DNA of 64,000 nt from AP-15 sp963750195 (GCA_963750195.1 CAVVPS010000010.1:186001-250000), one strand, 5' to 3'; shown: positions 33,951-42,457, numbered from the stretch's first letter. The notes: a model not told the origin generated them from the letters alone. A program made the numbers and translations.

Positions 33951-34451
33951 TCAGGCAGAGGCGGTTACCTCCGCCTTCGGCTTCCTCTTACTGGCGAGCA
34001 GGATCACCTTACCCCCGGCTTGCTCGACGGCCGCGATCGCCGCCTTGGAGGCGCCCGCGACCTCGATCGTCAAAGCCGCGCGCAACGCTCCCTTGGCGAG
34101 TAGGCGAACCCCGTCGCCCTGCCGCCGCAGCACTCCCGAAGCTACCAGTGCCGCGCCGTCGAGCGTGCCCTCGGCGTTGAGTTTACCCGCGTCGAGTGCC
34201 TGTTGCAGCCGGCCGAGATTCACCGCCTTGAAATTCGGACGGAACATCTTGTTATTGAAGCCGCGCTTGGGCAAACGGCGGTGCAGCGGCGTCTGGCCGC
34301 CTTCGAAACCATTGAGGGCCACCCCGGTGCGCGCGGTCTGACCCTTACCGCCCCTTCCCGAAGTCTTACCCTTGCCCGATCCGATGCCGCGCCCGACGCG
34401 TTTCGCCCGATAGTGCGCTCCCGGATTATCCTTGATCTCGTTGAGTTTCAT
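33951..34451 (-). CDS. rplO: 50S ribosomal protein L15
   Basis: A 166-residue uL15. The N-terminus MKLNEIKDNPGAHYRAKRVG leads into the Gly-rich GRGIGSGKGKTSGRGGKGQT stretch that threads into 23S rRNA. PLHRRLPKRGFNN and the globular C-terminal domain (AALTIEVAGASKAAI) follow. An open frame upstream to 34556 is not part of the protein. A 95-base gap precedes secY. Confidence 0.96.
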   Translation of the reverse strand: MKLNEIKDNPGAHYRAKRVGRGIGSGKGKTSGRGGKGQTARTGVALNGFEGGQTPLHRRLPKRGFNNKMFRPNFKAVNLGRLQQALDAGKLNAEGTLDGAALVASGVLRRQGDGVRLLAKGALRAALTIEVAGASKAAIAAVEQAGGKVILLASKRKPKAEVTASA

Positions 34452-34565
34452 CGTCTCGTTCGTCCGCGGTTGCGCCCCGCATAAAGGGCAATCGATTCCG
34501 GCTGGGCCCCGTACCCGCAACGTTGCCGCGGGCAGAGGCCTCCCGAACCGTAGCACGGGTTCTGT

Positions 34566-34757
34566 CTAGCCTTCCTCAACGATCCGCACCAGATGCCCGA
34601 CTTTACGGATCATGCCGCGCACGGCCGGCGTATCTTCGAGGACCCGGCGCCGGTGGAGCTTGTTCAAGCCTAGCCCCTTGAGAGTTGCTTCCTGGTCATG
34701 CCTTCGCCCGATCGGGCTTCCGATCTGCTCGATCGTGACCGACTTCGCGCCTTGCAT
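34566..34757 (-). CDS. rpmD: 50S ribosomal protein L30
   Basis: A 63-residue uL30: KSVTIEQIGSPIGRRHDQEA, then LKGLGLNKLHRRRVLEDTPA and VRGMIRKVGHLVRIVEE. Its ATG follows the rpsE TAA with no gap. Its stop lies 114 bases before the rplO start. Confidence 0.96.
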   Translation of the reverse strand: MQGAKSVTIEQIGSPIGRRHDQEATLKGLGLNKLHRRRVLEDTPAVRGMIRKVGHLVRIVEEG

Positions 34758-35348
34758 TTACGCTGGCTCCCGAGCTTCGGCGTCGCCGCGACCAAGGATC
34801 TCGCCAACTTTCTTCCCGCGCCGGGCCGCCACCGCGCGGGGGCTCGTCGCTCGGCCGAGCGCCACAAAGGTCGCTTTGATCATATTGTGCGGATTGGCGC
34901 TGCCGATCGACTTGGCGACGACATCGTGCACACCGAGCGCCTCGAAGATCGCGCGCATCGGACCGCCGGCGATGATCCCGGTGCCGGGCTTGGCGGCGCG
35001 CACGATGACCCGTCCGGCCCCATAGCTGCTGACAATGTCGTGATGCAAGGTCCGCCCTTCCCGCAGCGGCACTCGGATCATGTTGCGCCGCGCTTGTTCG
35101 GTGGCTTTGCGGATGGCTTCCGGCACCTCTCGCGCCTTGCCAGCGCCATAGCCGACCCGGCCTTTTTTGTCGCCGACGACAACGAGAGCGGCAAAACCGA
35201 AGCGTCGACCACCTTTGACCACCTTGGCAACGCGATTGATGTTGACGAGCTTTTCGGCAAATTCGCTCTCTTCGCGGTCGCGCGGCTGACGGTCGCCATC
35301 GCCCCGTCCGCGCCGCTCGCCCTGGTTGCGTGCCATTGTTCGCGCCAT
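34758..35348 (-). CDS. rpsE: 30S ribosomal protein S5
   Basis: A 196-residue uS5 acting in translational accuracy. The double-stranded-RNA-binding half has EKLVNINRVAKVVKGGRRFG and FAALVVVGDKKGRVGYGAGK. The C-terminal half has GTGIIAGGPMRAIFEALGVHD and NPHNMIKATFVAL (quoted in part). The N-terminal 25 residues are Arg/Gly/Asp-rich. A second Met four codons in is an alternative start. Confidence 0.97.
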   Translation of the reverse strand: MARTMARNQGERRGRGDGDRQPRDREESEFAEKLVNINRVAKVVKGGRRFGFAALVVVGDKKGRVGYGAGKAREVPEAIRKATEQARRNMIRVPLREGRTLHHDIVSSYGAGRVIVRAAKPGTGIIAGGPMRAIFEALGVHDVVAKSIGSANPHNMIKATFVALGRATSPRAVAARRGKKVGEILGRGDAEAREPA

Positions 35349-35359
35349 GACCGGCCCCT

Positions 35360-35725
35360 TTAAAAATCCAGCCCGCCTTCGCGGGCGGCGTCTGCCAGGG
35401 CTTTGACCCGGCCATGAAACAGATAGGCGCCGCGGTCGAACACGACGCGCTCGACCCCCGCCGCCTTCGCCCGCTCGGCGATCAGTTTGCCGACCGCACC
35501 AGCGGCAGCGATGTCGGCGCCGGTCTTGACGCTCGCCTTCAGCCCTGGATCGAGGCTCGATGCCGCCGCCAAGGTTCGCCCGACCGCGTCGTCGATTACC
35601 TGTGCATAAATATGCTTCGACGAGCGGAATACCGAGAGGCGAGGCCGATTACGGGCCAGGCGGCGCAAGTTCGCTCGTACCCGCTGTCGCCGGCGGAGGA
35701 ACAGAGCTTTGGCTTTTTGTGGCAT
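35360..35725 (-). CDS. rplR: 50S ribosomal protein L18
   Basis: A 121-residue uL18 that binds 5S rRNA with L5. Basic N-terminus (RRRQRVRANLRRL), RPRLSVFRSSKHIYAQVIDD, and the conserved ending VVFDRGAYLFHGRVKALADA with AREGGLDF. It is 11 bases from rpsE. Confidence 0.97.
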   Translation of the reverse strand: MPQKAKALFLRRRQRVRANLRRLARNRPRLSVFRSSKHIYAQVIDDAVGRTLAAASSLDPGLKASVKTGADIAAAGAVGKLIAERAKAAGVERVVFDRGAYLFHGRVKALADAAREGGLDF

Positions 35726-35730
35726 CGCGG

Positions 35731-36264
35731 TTACTTCTTTTTGCCTTCCTTGCGGCGGACGAACTCTCCAGCATATTTGATTCCCTTGCCTTTGTAAGGC
35801 TCGGGTGGACGAAATGCGCGGATCTCGGCGGCGACCTGACCGACGCGCTGGCGGTCGGCGCCGCTGACGGTGATGATGGTCGGCCGCTCGCAGGCGATCC
35901 TGACATCCTCGGGTATCGGAAATGGGATGTCGTGGCTATAGCCGAGTTGCAGGTTCAATATATTGCCCTGGACAGCGGCACGATAGCCGACCCCGTTGAT
36001 TTCAAGACCGACCGAGAAGCCTTTCGACACCCCGGTGACCATGTTGCTGACCAAAGCGCGGGTGGTGCCCCACATCGCGCGTGATTGCTTGGTATCGTCG
36101 GCCGGCGCAATGGTGATCGCGCCATCGGAGATCGAAGCCGTGACCGCGTTGCTGACGACCAATCTCAACGTGCCGAGCCCGCCTTGCGCAGTCAGAGTGC
36201 GGTCCGAGAGTCGGACTTCGACCCCGCTCGGGACCGGCACCGGGTTCTTGCCGATACGTGACAT
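35731..36264 (-). CDS. rplF: 50S ribosomal protein L6
   Basis: A 177-residue uL6 with two similar domains. It starts MSRIGKNPVPVPSGVEVRLS; domain 2 has GVGYRAAVQGNILNLQLGYS and the conserved ending RPPEPYKGKGIKYAGEFVRR with KEGKKK. The frame is open upstream to 36468, but that text is antisense-like and no ribosome site supports it. Gap to rplR is five bases. Confidence 0.97.
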   Translation of the reverse strand: MSRIGKNPVPVPSGVEVRLSDRTLTAQGGLGTLRLVVSNAVTASISDGAITIAPADDTKQSRAMWGTTRALVSNMVTGVSKGFSVGLEINGVGYRAAVQGNILNLQLGYSHDIPFPIPEDVRIACERPTIITVSGADRQRVGQVAAEIRAFRPPEPYKGKGIKYAGEFVRRKEGKKK

Positions 36265-36274
36265 TCCGGTTACC

Positions 36275-36673
36275 TCAAAAGACGCGGCATAGCACCTCGC
36301 CGCCGACCTTTGCGGCGCGGGCCTCGTTGTCGGACAACACGCCGCGCGGGGTCGAAAGGATGGCGATGCCGAGCCCGTTGTAGCTGCGCGGCAGATCGGC
36401 GATACGCGAGTAGATCCGCCGGCCAGGCTTCGATATTCGGCTGATTTCGCGGATAACCGGCTCGCCATCGACGTATTTGAGCTCGATTTTGAGCTCGGCG
36501 ACGCCCGGGCGCAAATCCTCGCGGGTAAAGCCGCGGATATAGCCCTCGCGCTTTAGCACCTCGAGCACGTTGGCGCGGATCTTCGAGGCGGGCGAGGCGA
36601 CGACGGCCTGGCGCGCGCGCTGCCCGTTGCGAATTCGGGTCAACATGTCTCCCAACGGGTCGCTCATCGTCAT
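36275..36673 (-). CDS. rpsH: 30S ribosomal protein S8
   Basis: A 132-residue uS8, a primary 16S rRNA binder and, in E. coli, the translational repressor of the spc operon. MTMSDPLGDMLTRIRNGQRA opens it; RISKPGRRIYSRIADLPRSY and LGIAILSTPRGVLSDNEARA with GGEVLCRVF close it. GGAG lies well placed for the ATG at 36673; the Met two codons on (36667) is the traditional start. Whether S8 also represses here cannot be judged. Confidence 0.97.
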   Translation of the reverse strand: MTMSDPLGDMLTRIRNGQRARQAVVASPASKIRANVLEVLKREGYIRGFTREDLRPGVAELKIELKYVDGEPVIREISRISKPGRRIYSRIADLPRSYNGLGIAILSTPRGVLSDNEARAAKVGGEVLCRVF

Positions 36674-36686
36674 CGCCGGCGCTCTC

Positions 36687-36992
36687 CTACCAGCTCGACT
36701 TGAGCATGCCTGGGATCTGCCCCGAGGAGGCAAACTCGCGCAAAGCAATGCGCGACAGCTTGAATTTACGGTAAAAGCCGCGCGGCCGGCCGGTCAAGGC
36801 GCAGCGGTTGCGCACCCGCGTCGGCGAGCTGTTGCGCGGCAACAGGGCGAGCTTGAGCTGCGCTGCAAAACGCTCCTCGGGCGGCGCGGTTCGGTCGATC
36901 GCGATCTGCTTGAGCCGAGTGCGTCGGGGGGCGATCTGCTTGGCGAGTTTGATCCGCCGGGCATTCTTCTCGATCGAGCTCTTTTTCGCCAT
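36687..36992 (-). CDS. rpsN: 30S ribosomal protein S14, zinc-free long form
   Basis: A 101-residue uS14 of the long type. It contains KKSSIEKNARRIKLAKQIAP, RVRNRCALTGRPRGFYRKFK and LSRIALREFASSGQIPGMLK. It has a single cysteine and lacks the CxxC...CxxC zinc site of the short 61-residue form. Together with the zinc-free L36 this points to ribosomes economical in zinc. Confidence 0.97.
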   Translation of the reverse strand: MAKKSSIEKNARRIKLAKQIAPRRTRLKQIAIDRTAPPEERFAAQLKLALLPRNSSPTRVRNRCALTGRPRGFYRKFKLSRIALREFASSGQIPGMLKSSW

Positions 36993-37013
36993 TTGGTTAA
37001 ATTCCTCGCTCCG

Positions 37014-37559
37014 TCAATTCGCGAATGGCATGTCGAAACCCTTGAGCAGCGCCTTGGCCTCCGCATCGGTTCGCGCCGTGGTCGTAACCACGACGTTCAT
37101 CCCGCGCACCGCATCGACGCGGTCGTAGTCGATCTCGGGAAAGACGATTTGCTCCTTGAGGCCGAGCGCGAAATTACCACGCCCATCGAAGCTCTTGCCC
37201 GAAATGCCGCGAAAGTCGCGCACCCGCGGTAGCGCCACGTTGATCAACCGGTCGAGAAACTCGTACATGCGCTGCCGGCGCAGGGTCACCTTGCAACCGA
37301 TCGGCATGCCCTCGCGCAGCTTGAAGGTCGCAATCGACCGTTTGGCGCGGGTGATGACAGGATGCTGGCCGGTGATCGCGGTCAGCTCGCTCGCCGCGGC
37401 CTCGACCTTTTTGCTGTCCTGCACCGCCTCGCCGACGCCCATGTTGACCACGATCTTATCGAGCCGCGGAACCTGCATCGGGTTGGTGTAGCCGAACTCC
37501 TGCATCAGCGCCGGGCGCAATGTGGTCTCATAATGATCCTGCAACCGCGGCTTGCTCAT
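37014..37559 (-). CDS. rplE: 50S ribosomal protein L5
   Basis: A 181-residue uL5 that carries 5S rRNA. It opens MSKPRLQDHYETTLRPALMQ and has PRLDKIVVNMGVGEAVQDSK, LREGMPIGCKVTLRRQRMYE and the ending VVTTTARTDAEAKALLKGF. The frame extends upstream to 37778, but the proper ATG is at 37559, four bases after the rplX stop. Confidence 0.97.
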   Translation of the reverse strand: MSKPRLQDHYETTLRPALMQEFGYTNPMQVPRLDKIVVNMGVGEAVQDSKKVEAAASELTAITGQHPVITRAKRSIATFKLREGMPIGCKVTLRRQRMYEFLDRLINVALPRVRDFRGISGKSFDGRGNFALGLKEQIVFPEIDYDRVDAVRGMNVVVTTTARTDAEAKALLKGFDMPFAN

Positions 37560-37563
37560 TTTC

Positions 37564-37884
37564 TCACCTGTCGATGACTTCGCCCGAGCGGCGGGCGACG
37601 CGGACCTTGCGCCCGTCGTCGAGCACCTTGTAGCCGATCCGGGTCGGCTTTGCCGATGCCGGATCGACATGGGCGACATTGGAGATGTGAAGCGCCAATT
37701 CTTTCTCGACGATCCCACCGGGATCGCCCATCCGCGGCTTGGTGTGCCGTTTGACGAGATTGACCCCCTGCACGACAATTCGCCGCTCGGCGGGAAAGAC
37801 GCGCAAGACCTCGCCGGTCCTACCCTTGTCGCGTCCGGCGATGACGACGACGTTGTCGCCCTTCTTGATCTTTAGCTTTGGCAT
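37564..37884 (-). CDS. rplX: 50S ribosomal protein L24
   Basis: A 106-residue uL24, an assembly initiator of the large subunit. The KOW motif appears as KIKKGDNVVVIAGRDKGRTG; NLVKRHTKPRMGDPGGIVEK and VLDDGRKVRVARRSGEVI follow. It sits between rplN (22 bases upstream) and rplE. Confidence 0.97.
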   Translation of the reverse strand: MPKLKIKKGDNVVVIAGRDKGRTGEVLRVFPAERRIVVQGVNLVKRHTKPRMGDPGGIVEKELALHISNVAHVDPASAKPTRIGYKVLDDGRKVRVARRSGEVIDR

Positions 37885-37906
37885 GACCTCGACCTGCGCG
37901 AGCGGA

Positions 37907-38275
37907 TCACAGCACTTCAGGGGCGAGCGACACGATCTTCATGAACCGGCGCGCCCGTAGCTCGCGGGTGACCGGTCCGAAGATCCGGGTTCCGATCGGC
38001 TCGCCCTGCTGGGTGATCAGCACTGCGGCGTTGCGATCGAAGCGGATCGCGCTGCCGTCGATGCGGCGGATCTCCTTGGCGGTGCGGACGATGACGGCGC
38101 GATGCACGTCGCCTTTTTTCACCCGGCCGCGCGGAATGGCCTCCTTTACCGAGACGATGATTACATCACCAACGGTTGCGGTCCGGCGTTTGGAGCCGCC
38201 CAGCACCTTGATGCATTGGACTCGACGCGCGCCGGAATTGTCGGCGACGTCCAGGTTCGTCTGCATTTGGATCAT
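37907..38275 (-). CDS. rplN: 50S ribosomal protein L14
   Basis: A 122-residue uL14. MIQMQTNLDVADNSGARRVQ opens it; VIIVSVKEAIPRGRVKKGDV and GTRIFGPVTRELRARRFMKI with VSLAPEVL close it. Its ATG overlaps the rpsQ stop (ATGA), linking the S10 and spc blocks without a gap, so no separate spc promoter is evident here. Confidence 0.97.
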   Translation of the reverse strand: MIQMQTNLDVADNSGARRVQCIKVLGGSKRRTATVGDVIIVSVKEAIPRGRVKKGDVHRAVIVRTAKEIRRIDGSAIRFDRNAAVLITQQGEPIGTRIFGPVTRELRARRFMKIVSLAPEVL

Positions 38276-38604
38276 GCCGCACCTCCCGCCGGCGCGACGG
38301 CGTCGCCGCCCAACTCGGCTGCAGCCCGGTCGGCATCGGCGACCCGAGAACGGCGCCCGCCGCGGCCTTTCTCTATAGCTCCCAGCACGACCCAGTGCTT
38401 ACGCTTCGAGATCGGGCGGCTTTCCTCGATGCGGACGGCGTCGCCAGCGTGCCAGCGGTTGTCTTCGTCGTGCGCCGCGTATTTTTTCGAATGGGTGACG
38501 AATTTCTTGTAGACGGGGTGCATTACTCGGCGCTCGACGCGGACGATGACCGTCTTGTCGCAAGCGTCGCTGACGACAACTCCTTGGAGTACGCGTTTCG
38601 ACAT
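38272..38604 (-). CDS. rpsQ: 30S ribosomal protein S17
   Basis: A 110-residue uS17. Core: VLQGVVVSDACDKTVIVRVE, HPVYKKFVTHSKKYAAHDED and RIEESRPISKRKHWVVLGAI. It carries a C-terminal extension of about 25 residues that is Arg- then Ala-rich, longer than in E. coli (84 residues). It ends over the rplN start. Confidence 0.97.
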   Translation of the reverse strand: MSKRVLQGVVVSDACDKTVIVRVERRVMHPVYKKFVTHSKKYAAHDEDNRWHAGDAVRIEESRPISKRKHWVVLGAIEKGRGGRRSRVADADRAAAELGGDAVAPAGGAA

Positions 38605-38616
38605 TCTGGTTCTTCC

Positions 38617-38814
38617 CTAGGGCGCCTGACGGCGCCGTTCGCCGAGAATAGTCTTTATACGAGCGATATCGCGCCGCACCTGGCGAAATCGGGCAGTATT
38701 TTCGAGCTGCCCGTTGGCCCGCTGAAAGCGCAAGTTGAAAATCTCCTTGCCGAGCAGATCAAGCTGTCCGGCCAGCTCGTCATCGGTCTTGGCTCTGACG
38801 TCGCCCGCTTTCAT
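38617..38814 (-). CDS. rpmC: 50S ribosomal protein L29
   Basis: A 65-residue uL29 at the exit tunnel. MKAGDVRAKTDDELAGQLDL, then GKEIFNLRFQRANGQLENTA and RQVRRDIARIKTILGERR. The ATG shares one base with the rplP TGA, so translation is probably coupled. Confidence 0.97.
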   Translation of the reverse strand: MKAGDVRAKTDDELAGQLDLLGKEIFNLRFQRANGQLENTARFRQVRRDIARIKTILGERRRQAP

Positions 38815-39236
38815 CACACGACTTCTTCGCCCGGGCGCGTGACGAACCGGGTGCTGAGCGGCAATTTCGCGGCGGCGAGGGCAAACGCCTCGCGTGCCGT
38901 CTCGGCCGGCACGCCATCGAGTTCGAACATGATCCTCCCTGGCTTGACCCGGCATATCCAAAATTCGGGCGATCCCTTACCGCTGCCCATGCGTACTTCG
39001 GCCGGTTTGTGCGAGACCGGCACGTCGGGGAACACGCGGATCCAAATCCGGCCGGCGCGGCGGATGTGGCGGGTAATGGCGCGCCGCGCCGCCTCGATCT
39101 GGCGCGCCGTGATCCGGCCGGGATCGGCCGCCTTGAGCCCATAGGCGCCGAAGTTCAACGTCGTCCCGCCTTTGGCGAGACCATGAACGCGGCCTTTATG
39201 CGCTTTGCGGTATTTGCTCCGCTTCGGACTGAGCAT
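38814..39236 (-). CDS. rplP: 50S ribosomal protein L16
   Basis: A 140-residue uL16 near the A-site tRNA. MLSPKRSKYRKAHKGRVHGL opens it; the conserved RIWIRVFPDVPVSHKPAEVR and GSGKGSPEFWICRVKPGRIM follow, with LPLSTRFVTRPGEEVV at the end. It follows rpsC by six bases. Confidence 0.97.
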   Translation of the reverse strand: MLSPKRSKYRKAHKGRVHGLAKGGTTLNFGAYGLKAADPGRITARQIEAARRAITRHIRRAGRIWIRVFPDVPVSHKPAEVRMGSGKGSPEFWICRVKPGRIMFELDGVPAETAREAFALAAAKLPLSTRFVTRPGEEVV

Positions 39237-39242
39237 GGATCG

Positions 39243-39956
39243 TCACCCCAACGCTTCGCGCCGGCCGCGCTCGTGGCTTGCCGGCGGGCCTTGTCCTTCG
39301 GCTGCCCGCTTCTCTTGTGCCATCGGGTCATGCGCCAGGATCTCGCCCTTAAACACCCATACCTTAACGCCACAGATGCCGTAGGTCGTTTTGGCGGTGC
39401 CGTAGCCGAAATCGACATCGGCGCGCAGCGTATGCAGCGGCACCCGGCCTTCGCGATACCATTCCATGCGGGCGATCTCGGCCCCGCCGAGCCGGCCCGA
39501 ACAGTTGATCCGGATCCCTTGCGCGCCTAATCGCATCGCGGATTGCACGGCACGCTTCATCGCCCGGCGGAAGGCCACGCGCCGCTCGAGCTGTTGCGCG
39601 ATGCTGTCGGCAACCAGCTTCGCGTCGATCTCGGGTTTGCGGATTTCGACGATGTTGAGGCTGACCTCGCTCGCCGTGATCTTGGCGATGTCGGTGCGCA
39701 GTTTCTCGATATCGGCGCCCTTTTTGCCGATGATCACGCCTGGGCGTGCAGAATGCAGGGTGATCCGGCTCTTTTTGGCGGCGCGTTCGATGACGATGCG
39801 CGACACGCCGGCCTGCCCGAGCCGCCGATTGAGAAAGCGGCGCAGCCCGAGATCGTCGAGCAGCAGGCGGGCATAGTCCTTGCGCGCAAACCAGCGCGAA
39901 TCCCAGGTTCGATTGATGCCGAGCCGCAGCCCGATCGGGTTGACTTTCTGACCCAT
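39243..39956 (-). CDS. rpsC: 30S ribosomal protein S3
   Basis: A 237-residue uS3 at the mRNA entrance. MGQKVNPIGLRLGINRTWDS, the KH domain (ARPGVIIGKKGADIEKLRTD) and the C-terminal domain with RLGGAEIARMEWYREGRVPL, GYGTAKTTYGICGVKVWVFK are all present. The C-terminus is extended by a charged tail of about 25 residues. It is 15 bases from rplV. Confidence 0.98.
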   Translation of the reverse strand: MGQKVNPIGLRLGINRTWDSRWFARKDYARLLLDDLGLRRFLNRRLGQAGVSRIVIERAAKKSRITLHSARPGVIIGKKGADIEKLRTDIAKITASEVSLNIVEIRKPEIDAKLVADSIAQQLERRVAFRRAMKRAVQSAMRLGAQGIRINCSGRLGGAEIARMEWYREGRVPLHTLRADVDFGYGTAKTTYGICGVKVWVFKGEILAHDPMAQEKRAAEGQGPPASHERGRREALG

Positions 39957-39971
39957 CAGGTCGTCTCCATC

Positions 39972-40355
39972 TCAGGCCGTTTCCTCGGGGCGTTCGCGCA
40001 CGATCACCGTCAGATGCGCGAAATGTTTTTCGACCCGCGCCGAGCGGCCGCGGCCGCGGGTGTGAAAGCGCTTCAAAACAAAGGCTCGGCCGACTGTGGC
40101 TTCCTTGACATAGAGCCGGTCGACATCAAGCTGATGATTGTTCTCGGCGTTGGCGATCGCCGCCTGCAGCACCTTTTTGACGTCGCCGGCGATGCGGCGC
40201 CGCGAAAACGTCAATTCGGCCAGTGCCGACGCGGCGGTTTTGCCGCGGATTGCCCGGGCGACGAGGTTGAGCTTGCGCGCACTGACCCGCAGCCCGCGCA
40301 GGCTGGCCAAGGCCTCGCTGTCGTCGAGTCGGCGCTCGGCTGCCGGCTTGCTCAT
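39972..40355 (-). CDS. rplV: 50S ribosomal protein L22
   Basis: A 127-residue uL22 lining the exit tunnel. RVSARKLNLVARAIRGKTAA, RRRIAGDVKKVLQAAIANAE, the tunnel-loop FVLKRFHTRGRGRSARVEKH and LTVIVRE are visible. A GGAGAG site precedes the ATG at 40355, which follows the rpsS TGA by one base; longer forms upstream overlap rpsS and are not credible. Confidence 0.96.
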   Translation of the reverse strand: MSKPAAERRLDDSEALASLRGLRVSARKLNLVARAIRGKTAASALAELTFSRRRIAGDVKKVLQAAIANAENNHQLDVDRLYVKEATVGRAFVLKRFHTRGRGRSARVEKHFAHLTVIVRERPEETA

Positions 40356-40356
40356 C

Positions 40357-40635
40357 TCAGGCTCTCCTGGCCTTCTTGTCGCCGGCGTGGCCGTAGAAGG
40401 TTCGTGTCGGGGCGAACTCGCCAAGTTTGTGGCCGATCATGTTCTCGGTCACCAGCACCGGGATGAACTTGTGCCCATTGTAGACGCCGAACGTCAGCCC
40501 GACGAATTGCGGAAAGATCGTCGAGCGGCGCGACCACGTCCTGATTACCTGGTTACGCCCGGACCGCCGCGCGTCTTCCGCCTTCTTCAACAGATAGCCA
40601 TCGACGAAGGGGCCCTTCCAAACCGATCGGGTCAA
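40357..40635 (-). CDS. rpsS: 30S ribosomal protein S19 (TTG start)
   Basis: A 92-residue uS19 of the small-subunit head, binding with S13. The protein text begins TRSVWKGPFVDGYLLKKAED and continues IRTWSRRSTIFPQFVGLTFG, NGHKFIPVLVTENMIGHKLG and FAPTRTFYGHAGDKKARRA. There is no ATG at the expected place; the only start that gives the standard length is TTG at 40635, which follows GGAG by seven bases. The open frame farther upstream overlaps rplB out of frame. Confidence 0.93.
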   Translation of the reverse strand: MTRSVWKGPFVDGYLLKKAEDARRSGRNQVIRTWSRRSTIFPQFVGLTFGVYNGHKFIPVLVTENMIGHKLGEFAPTRTFYGHAGDKKARRA

Positions 40636-40661
40636 GCTGTGTCTCCGTGCTCGAATGGGGG

Positions 40662-41489
40662 CTAGCGTTGATGGCGCCGGCGGACTATCAGCCGATCCGC
40701 CGCCTTGTTGTGACGCGTCTTTTTGCCCTTGGTCGGCTTGCCCCAGGGGGTAACCGGATGGCGGCCGCCCGAGGTGCGGCCTTCGCCGCCGCCATGCGGA
40801 TGATCGATCGGGTTCATCGCCACGCCTCGAACCGAGGGCCGACGGCCGAGCCATCGGTTGCGCCCCGCTTTGGCGATGACGATGTTCTGCTGGTCCGGGT
40901 TCGACACCGCGCCTATCGTCGCTCGGCACTCGGCGCGCACCATGCGCAATTCACCCGATGACAGGCGCAGCAGCGCGTAGCCCTGATCGCGGCCAACGAG
41001 CTGGACGTAGGTTCCGGCGGAGCGCGCGATCTGACCGCCCTTGCCGGCTTTCATCTCGACATTGTGGATGATTGTTCCGACCGGCATGCTGCGCAACGGC
41101 ATCGCATTGCCGGGCTTGACGTCCACCTTCTCACCCGAGACGACCATGTCTCCAGCTTTAAGTCGTTGCGGCGCCAGGATGTAGGCGAGTTCGCCGTCCT
41201 GGTAGCGGATCAGGGCAATAAAGGCGGTCCGGTTTGGATCGTACTCGAGCCGCTCGACAGTGGCCGGCATATCCATTTTGCCGCGCTTGAAGTCGACGAT
41301 GCGGTAGCGTCTTTTGGCTCCGCCGCCGCGCCAGCGCACGGTGATGCGGCCGGTGTTGTTGCGTCCGCCTTTGCCGCGCAAACCCTCGCTTAAGGCTTTG
41401 ACCGGCTTCCCCTTCCACAGTTCGCTGCGGTCGACGATGACCAGCTCGCGGCGCGATGGGGTGGTTGGGTTGAAGGTCTTTAGCGCCAT
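40662..41489 (-). CDS. rplB: 50S ribosomal protein L2
   Basis: A 275-residue uL2, needed for peptidyl-transferase function and subunit joining. MALKTFNPTTPSRRELVIVD, GRNNTGRITVRWRGGGAKRR, the SH3-like domain and the highly conserved GVAMNPIDHPHGGGEGRTSG with HPVTPWGKPTKGKKTRHNK are present. The catalytically important His lies in HPHGGGEG. It follows rplW by 15 bases. Confidence 0.98.
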   Translation of the reverse strand: MALKTFNPTTPSRRELVIVDRSELWKGKPVKALSEGLRGKGGRNNTGRITVRWRGGGAKRRYRIVDFKRGKMDMPATVERLEYDPNRTAFIALIRYQDGELAYILAPQRLKAGDMVVSGEKVDVKPGNAMPLRSMPVGTIIHNVEMKAGKGGQIARSAGTYVQLVGRDQGYALLRLSSGELRMVRAECRATIGAVSNPDQQNIVIAKAGRNRWLGRRPSVRGVAMNPIDHPHGGGEGRTSGGRHPVTPWGKPTKGKKTRHNKAADRLIVRRRHQR

Positions 41490-41504
41490 TGCCCCGGCTC
41501 CGTC

Positions 41505-41837
41505 TCAGATCCCCGTGGTCACGTCGATCCTCTGGCCTTCGCCGAGGGTGACGATCGCTTTCTTGGTGTCGGACCGGCGCCCGAGACGCCCGCGGAAGCG
41601 CTTGATCTTGCCCATGACGCGGATCGTGTTGACCGCGGTCACCTTGACATTGAACAGCCCCTCGACCGCGGCTTTGACTTCGCGCTTGGTCGCCGTCAGC
41701 GACACGCGAAAGATCACTTGGTTGTGTTCCGAGGCATTCGTCGCCTTTTCGGTGATCACCGGGGTCCGAATGATCTCGAACATCTGCTCGCGCGTCAGTC
41801 TTGTCTCGGCGCGCGGAATGACGCGAAACCGGCTCAT
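41505..41837 (-). CDS. rplW: 50S ribosomal protein L23
   Basis: A 110-residue uL23, the docking site for trigger factor and SRP. A 19-residue Arg-rich leader precedes the core IIRTPVITEKATNASEHNQV, and VNTIRVMGKIKRFRGRLGRR follows. The ATG at 41837 overlaps the rplD TGA as ATGA; an internal Met (MFEIIRTPVI) gives a more standard length and cannot be ruled out. Confidence 0.95.
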   Translation of the reverse strand: MSRFRVIPRAETRLTREQMFEIIRTPVITEKATNASEHNQVIFRVSLTATKREVKAAVEGLFNVKVTAVNTIRVMGKIKRFRGRLGRRSDTKKAIVTLGEGQRIDVTTGI

Positions 41838-42457
41838 TTGAGGCGGGCCTCTAGATGCTGCACCGCGTCGCGGGTGAGGACGAGCATGTCGCGCCGCAGG
41901 ATGTCGTAAACATTGGCGCCCTGCTGCGGCAGCACGTCGACTCGCGGCAAATTTCGCGCGGCCCGCGCGAAATTCTCGTCGACCGCCGGACCGTCGATGA
42001 TGAGGACCGATTCCCAGCCAAGCAGCGCCAGTTGGGCCCGCAGCGCCTTAGTTTTGGGTTCTTCGGACCGGGCGGCGTCGATGACCACGAGCTTGCCCTC
42101 GCCGTGCTTCGCCGACAGCGCGGTCTTGAGACCGAGCCGGCGCACTTTCTTTTGTAGGTTGAAGGCGTGGCTGCGCACCACCGGGCCAAAAATCCGGGCG
42201 CCGCCGCGAAACTGCGGCGAGCGCAGGCTGCCCTGACGGGCGCGGCCCGTACCCTTTTGCTTATAGGGCTTTTTGGTCGTGCCCTGGATGTCGCTGATGC
42301 CTTTGGTCTTGTGCGTGCCGGCGCGGCGTTTGGCGAGCTGCCAATTGACGACCCGGGCGAGGATGTCGCTGCGGATCGGAAGCCCGAACACGGCGTCGTC
42401 GAGCTCGATGTCGCCGACCTCCTGATTGTCGAGATTGCGCACGACGAGCTTGCTCAC
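41834..42457 (-). CDS. rplD: 50S ribosomal protein L4
   Basis: A 207-residue uL4; in E. coli it is the S10-operon repressor. SKLVVRNLDNQEVGDIELDD, the loop region GTGRARQGSLRSPQFRGGAR and FGPVVRSHAFNLQKKVRRLG are typical. The start is GTG at 42457, sharing bases with the rplC TGA (GTGA). The regulatory S10 leader of E. coli cannot exist in the same form, since tuf lies directly before rpsJ. Confidence 0.97.
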   Translation of the reverse strand: MSKLVVRNLDNQEVGDIELDDAVFGLPIRSDILARVVNWQLAKRRAGTHKTKGISDIQGTTKKPYKQKGTGRARQGSLRSPQFRGGARIFGPVVRSHAFNLQKKVRRLGLKTALSAKHGEGKLVVIDAARSEEPKTKALRAQLALLGWESVLIIDGPAVDENFARAARNLPRVDVLPQQGANVYDILRRDMLVLTRDAVQHLEARLK